Source: Emticicia aquatica
Lineage (GTDB): Bacteria > Bacteroidota > Bacteroidia > Cytophagales > Spirosomataceae
Assembly (NCBI RefSeq): GCF_923079645.1
Contig: NZ_CAKLPY010000001.1
Coordinates: 1,818,001 to 1,882,000, forward strand
Reading direction: 5' to 3'
DNA: 64,000 nucleotides
Positions 61,695-64,000 of this stretch are shown in pieces (positions within the stretch are counted from its first letter, which is position 1; the number at the start of each line of letters is the position of its first letter). The position numbers were made by a program, and so were the translations under genes. Below the pieces are notes generated by a model. The model had not been told where the DNA came from, did no database searches, and saw only the letters and a program-made list of their open reading frames with translations.

Positions 61695-62084
61695 TTAAGC
61701 CACAACCCCAGAAGCCATCATATTCACTTTTTTCACTAAATCACGAGTGGAAAAAGGCTTTGGAATATATAAATCGGCTCCGACACTATAGCCTTTTTCA
61801 ATATCAGCTTCTTTACTTTTGGCACTCAAAAAGATTACTTTTGTTTCAGCAGAATCTTTGTTTTGTTTAATAAATTTACAGACTTCGTAACCATCAACTT
61901 TTGGCATCATAATATCAAGCAAAACTATTTTTGGATGTTCTCTTTTTATGATATCAAATGCTTCTTCACCATCACGGGCAATGAAAACAATGAAACCTTC
62001 TTTTTTCATCAAAAACTCTAATGAAAGTAATATATTAGGTTCATCATCAACGATTAGCACTTTTATGTTTTTCTGAATATTCAT
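61695..62084 (-). CDS. Single-domain response regulator (CheY-like)
   Basis: A 129-residue receiver domain without an output domain. The acidic pair is Asp13-Asp14, the phosphoacceptor is Asp57 in LLDIMMP, and the conserved Lys109 is in IPKPF. It lies directly downstream of a symporter-histidine kinase on the same strand and upstream of prpE and acsA. It cannot itself bind DNA by any visible domain, so it must act through another protein. Confidence 0.88.
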   Translation of the reverse strand: MNIQKNIKVLIVDDEPNILLSLEFLMKKEGFIVFIARDGEEAFDIIKREHPKIVLLDIMMPKVDGYEVCKFIKQNKDSAETKVIFLSAKSKEADIEKGYSVGADLYIPKPFSTRDLVKKVNMMASGVVA

Positions 62085-62146
62085 GGACGTAGTTCTTTGT
62101 TGTAATAGATATTATCTGTTTATTTTTGCTTAAATACTGATTATTT

Positions 62147-64000
62147 TTAGGTATTAATCGGAATCGTAAATGAGAATTTAGACCCTTTATTGACTTTGCT
62201 TTCAACCCAAATTTTACCGTTATGTAATTCAATTATTCTCTTTGAAATAGCTAGACCTAGTCCACTTCCTTTCGGTTTTCTGATGGTTTGGTCGTGGGCT
62301 TGATAAAATTTATCAAAAATTAACTCTTGATAATCTTTTGAAATTCCTGAGCCATCATCAATCACATTTACGTACAAATTATTATCTTCGACATAAGCTG
62401 TTATTGTGATGCTACCTTTTTGAGCCTCAGTAAATTTGAGTGCATTTGACAATAAATTTAGCATTACTTGCATCATTCTGTCCTTATCTCCATTAAAAAC
62501 AGGAAGATTTTTGTCAATGATTTTCTTAATTTTCACTCCTTTTTCTTTTGCGAGTTGCTCAATAGTTTCAACTGAATCTTCAATAATTTCTTGTAAATCA
62601 ATTGTTTCGCTTAGAACCCTCACTTTTCCCGATTCTAACTTTTCCAAATCTAAAACTTGATTGATTAAGCGACTTAATCTATCTGATTCTTTAATAATTG
62701 TACTCAAAAAATGTTGTCGTTCTTCATGTTCCAAATCATCGTTATCATATAAAATTTCGGACAATGCTTTAATTGAAGTCAATGGCGTACGAATTTCATG
62801 CGTTACTGTTGCTAAAAAGTCATCTTTAAGTTTATCGGTCAACAATAATTGCTCGTTAGCAGCTTGCAATTGCTCGGTTAACTGCTTCAATTCTTGCGAT
62901 TTCTGTTTTAATTCCTTATTTACTTCCATCAATTCCTGCGATTTTTTCAGGATTGCCACCACTTCATCAAGCGAAATATCTTCTTCCTTTGAAACTGACG
63001 AAACCATCATTCGGGCAGAAGCTGTACCAACAATTCCAGCCAAAAGTTTTTCAGAATAGTTTACAAAGCGAGCGTCAGCGTAGCGATTTTGCATATTTAC
63101 ATTATTTCTGGTTGCAAAAACCCTAATAATTCGCTCTGTTCGATTACTACCTAAAAAACTTTCTAATAATGATTTCAAATCGCTTACTAATGCTTTTCCA
63201 CGCCAAGCAACTGAGTTTTCGATTCCTTTAGAATAATGAAAGACATCGACAAAAAGTACGGCTTGATTGTGTTCTATTGATGTTGGTTTAGTGCATAATG
63301 AGCAAAAAAAGTAAAGAGCTGTATTAAAAAATAATGTCCAAAATGTAGCATGAGAAATATTGTCCATTCCTTGCATTCCAAACAATTCGTAAGGTTTCAG
63401 TAATGAATTACCAAATAGTCCATTGGTCATAATAGCTTCAGAAAGTACCCCCGAACTGACCAATGAAGGAATAATTAATGTAAAAAACCAAATAACAGTA
63501 CCACCAATCAAGCCAATCATTGCACCTTTTTGAGTACCTCTTTTCCAAAATATTCCCCCTAAAACAGACGGTGCAAATTGAGCGACAACCACAAAAGCGG
63601 TCATTCCAATTGAAACTAAGGAGTATTTTTCTGTAATAAATTTAAAATATAAATACCCTAAAAAAATAATCAGTGCGATTGCCAAACGACGCATGTATTG
63701 AATAACTTGACTCGGATTGAGATTAATGATTTCTTTCGAGGCAGGAATTCCCAAAAAAATTGGCATCAATAAATTATTACTAACCATAACACTAATGGCA
63801 ATCGTCTCTACGATAATCATTCCTGTTGCCGCTGAAAATCCACCGATATAGGTAATAATTGCTAGAAATTCGTCAGAATAATTTAATGGTATTGACAAAA
63901 CGTATAAATCAGAATTCATCGCCTTATCACCAAAAATAATTTCCCCAGCAAGCGTAATTGGCATCACAAAAATATTGATGAGCAACATATATAACGGAAA
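62147..64000 (-). CDS. Sodium:solute symporter-histidine kinase, CrbS/CbrA-like (5' end outside window)
   Basis: The frame stays open to the window end, so only the last 617 residues are seen. About the first 240 contain six or seven transmembrane segments of a PutP-type symporter core. A STAC-like domain follows (KLLAGIVGTASARM near 330), then a coiled coil, a DHp domain with THEIRTPL, and an HATPase domain with NLLSNALKF, DDGSGIS and GSGLGLAIS. In Proteobacteria, CrbS of this build senses acetate or related states and controls acs. It lies upstream of a receiver protein and the prpE/acsA genes. Confidence 0.85.
   Translation of the reverse strand, partial: FPLYMLLINIFVMPITLAGEIIFGDKAMNSDLYVLSIPLNYSDEFLAIITYIGGFSAATGMIIVETIAISVMVSNNLLMPIFLGIPASKEIINLNPSQVIQYMRRLAIALIIFLGYLYFKFITEKYSLVSIGMTAFVVVAQFAPSVLGGIFWKRGTQKGAMIGLIGGTVIWFFTLIIPSLVSSGVLSEAIMTNGLFGNSLLKPYELFGMQGMDNISHATFWTLFFNTALYFFCSLCTKPTSIEHNQAVLFVDVFHYSKGIENSVAWRGKALVSDLKSLLESFLGSNRTERIIRVFATRNNVNMQNRYADARFVNYSEKLLAGIVGTASARMMVSSVSKEEDISLDEVVAILKKSQELMEVNKELKQKSQELKQLTEQLQAANEQLLLTDKLKDDFLATVTHEIRTPLTSIKALSEILYDNDDLEHEERQHFLSTIIKESDRLSRLINQVLDLEKLESGKVRVLSETIDLQEIIEDSVETIEQLAKEKGVKIKKIIDKNLPVFNGDKDRMMQVMLNLLSNALKFTEAQKGSITITAYVEDNNLYVNVIDDGSGISKDYQELIFDKFYQAHDQTIRKPKGSGLGLAISKRIIELHNGKIWVESKVNKGSKFSFTIPINT

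Noticed and set aside
1-64000. CRISPR array, tRNA, rRNA, insertion sequence or prophage
   Set aside because: No regularly spaced repeats, cloverleaf-like segment, transposase, integrase or phage structural gene was found on either strand.

Overview
The window is an AT-rich chromosomal segment from a member of the Bacteroidota, most likely the Cytophagales; I do not assign a genus. The reasons are several candidate Bacteroidota-type promoters (TTG, about 20 bp, TAnnTTTG), a fused CcoN-CcoO cbb3 oxidase subunit with a mono-haem CcoP, a rimP-nusA-infB block, and a DUF4159/MoxR/DUF58/BatA gene set. Almost everything is intact chromosomal coding sequence. I see no insertion sequence, prophage, integrase, CRISPR array, rRNA or tRNA.

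Layout. 1-7.4 kb (+ strand): the 3' end of alaS, a nitroreductase, a HAD phosphatase, a site-2 protease homologue, a PlsC-like acyltransferase, metZ, a small coiled-coil protein, zapA and rny. 7.4-13.8 kb (- strand): a lipoprotein, infB, nusA, rimP and a small membrane protein. 14-18.7 kb (+ strand): an exonuclease/endonuclease/phosphatase protein, dprA, a lipoprotein hydrolase and an exported M20 peptidase. 18.7-30.6 kb (- strand): a full cbb3 oxidase locus with ccoI, ccoS, ccoNO, ccoQ, ccoP, ccoG, ccoH (fixH), a SafE-type membrane protein, two universal stress proteins and two conserved small proteins. 30.8-33.1 kb (+ strand): a PAS histidine kinase and a receiver-CRP/FNR fusion regulator. 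33.1-43.2 kb: an exported phospholipase C, a sulfatase, a five-gene cluster (VOC, DUF1801, DoxX, PhnB-like, DHFR-like) divergent from a GlxA-type regulator, an amidohydrolase and galM. 43.7-57.6 kb (+ strand): two tandem TldD/TldE pairs followed by DUF4159, MoxR, DUF58, BatA-like and two large membrane proteins. 57.7-64 kb (- strand): acetyl-CoA synthetase, a propionyl-CoA-synthetase-like enzyme, a single-domain response regulator and a symporter-histidine kinase that runs off the window.

How it fits together. The cbb3 block contains the oxidase, copper insertion (ccoI), assembly (ccoG, ccoH, ccoS) and stress proteins. It ends next to a kinase/CRP-type regulator pair whose upstream region holds two TGAC-N4-GTCA palindromes, which suggests redox or oxygen control. 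The last block resembles the CrbS/CrbR-acs acetate switch of Proteobacteria, but its response regulator has no DNA-binding domain. The TldD/TldE-to-MoxR block is the best candidate for an undescribed system: it combines two apparently exported TldD proteases with a MoxR-vWA type membrane assembly, one member of which carries a long His/Asp/Glu-rich segment.
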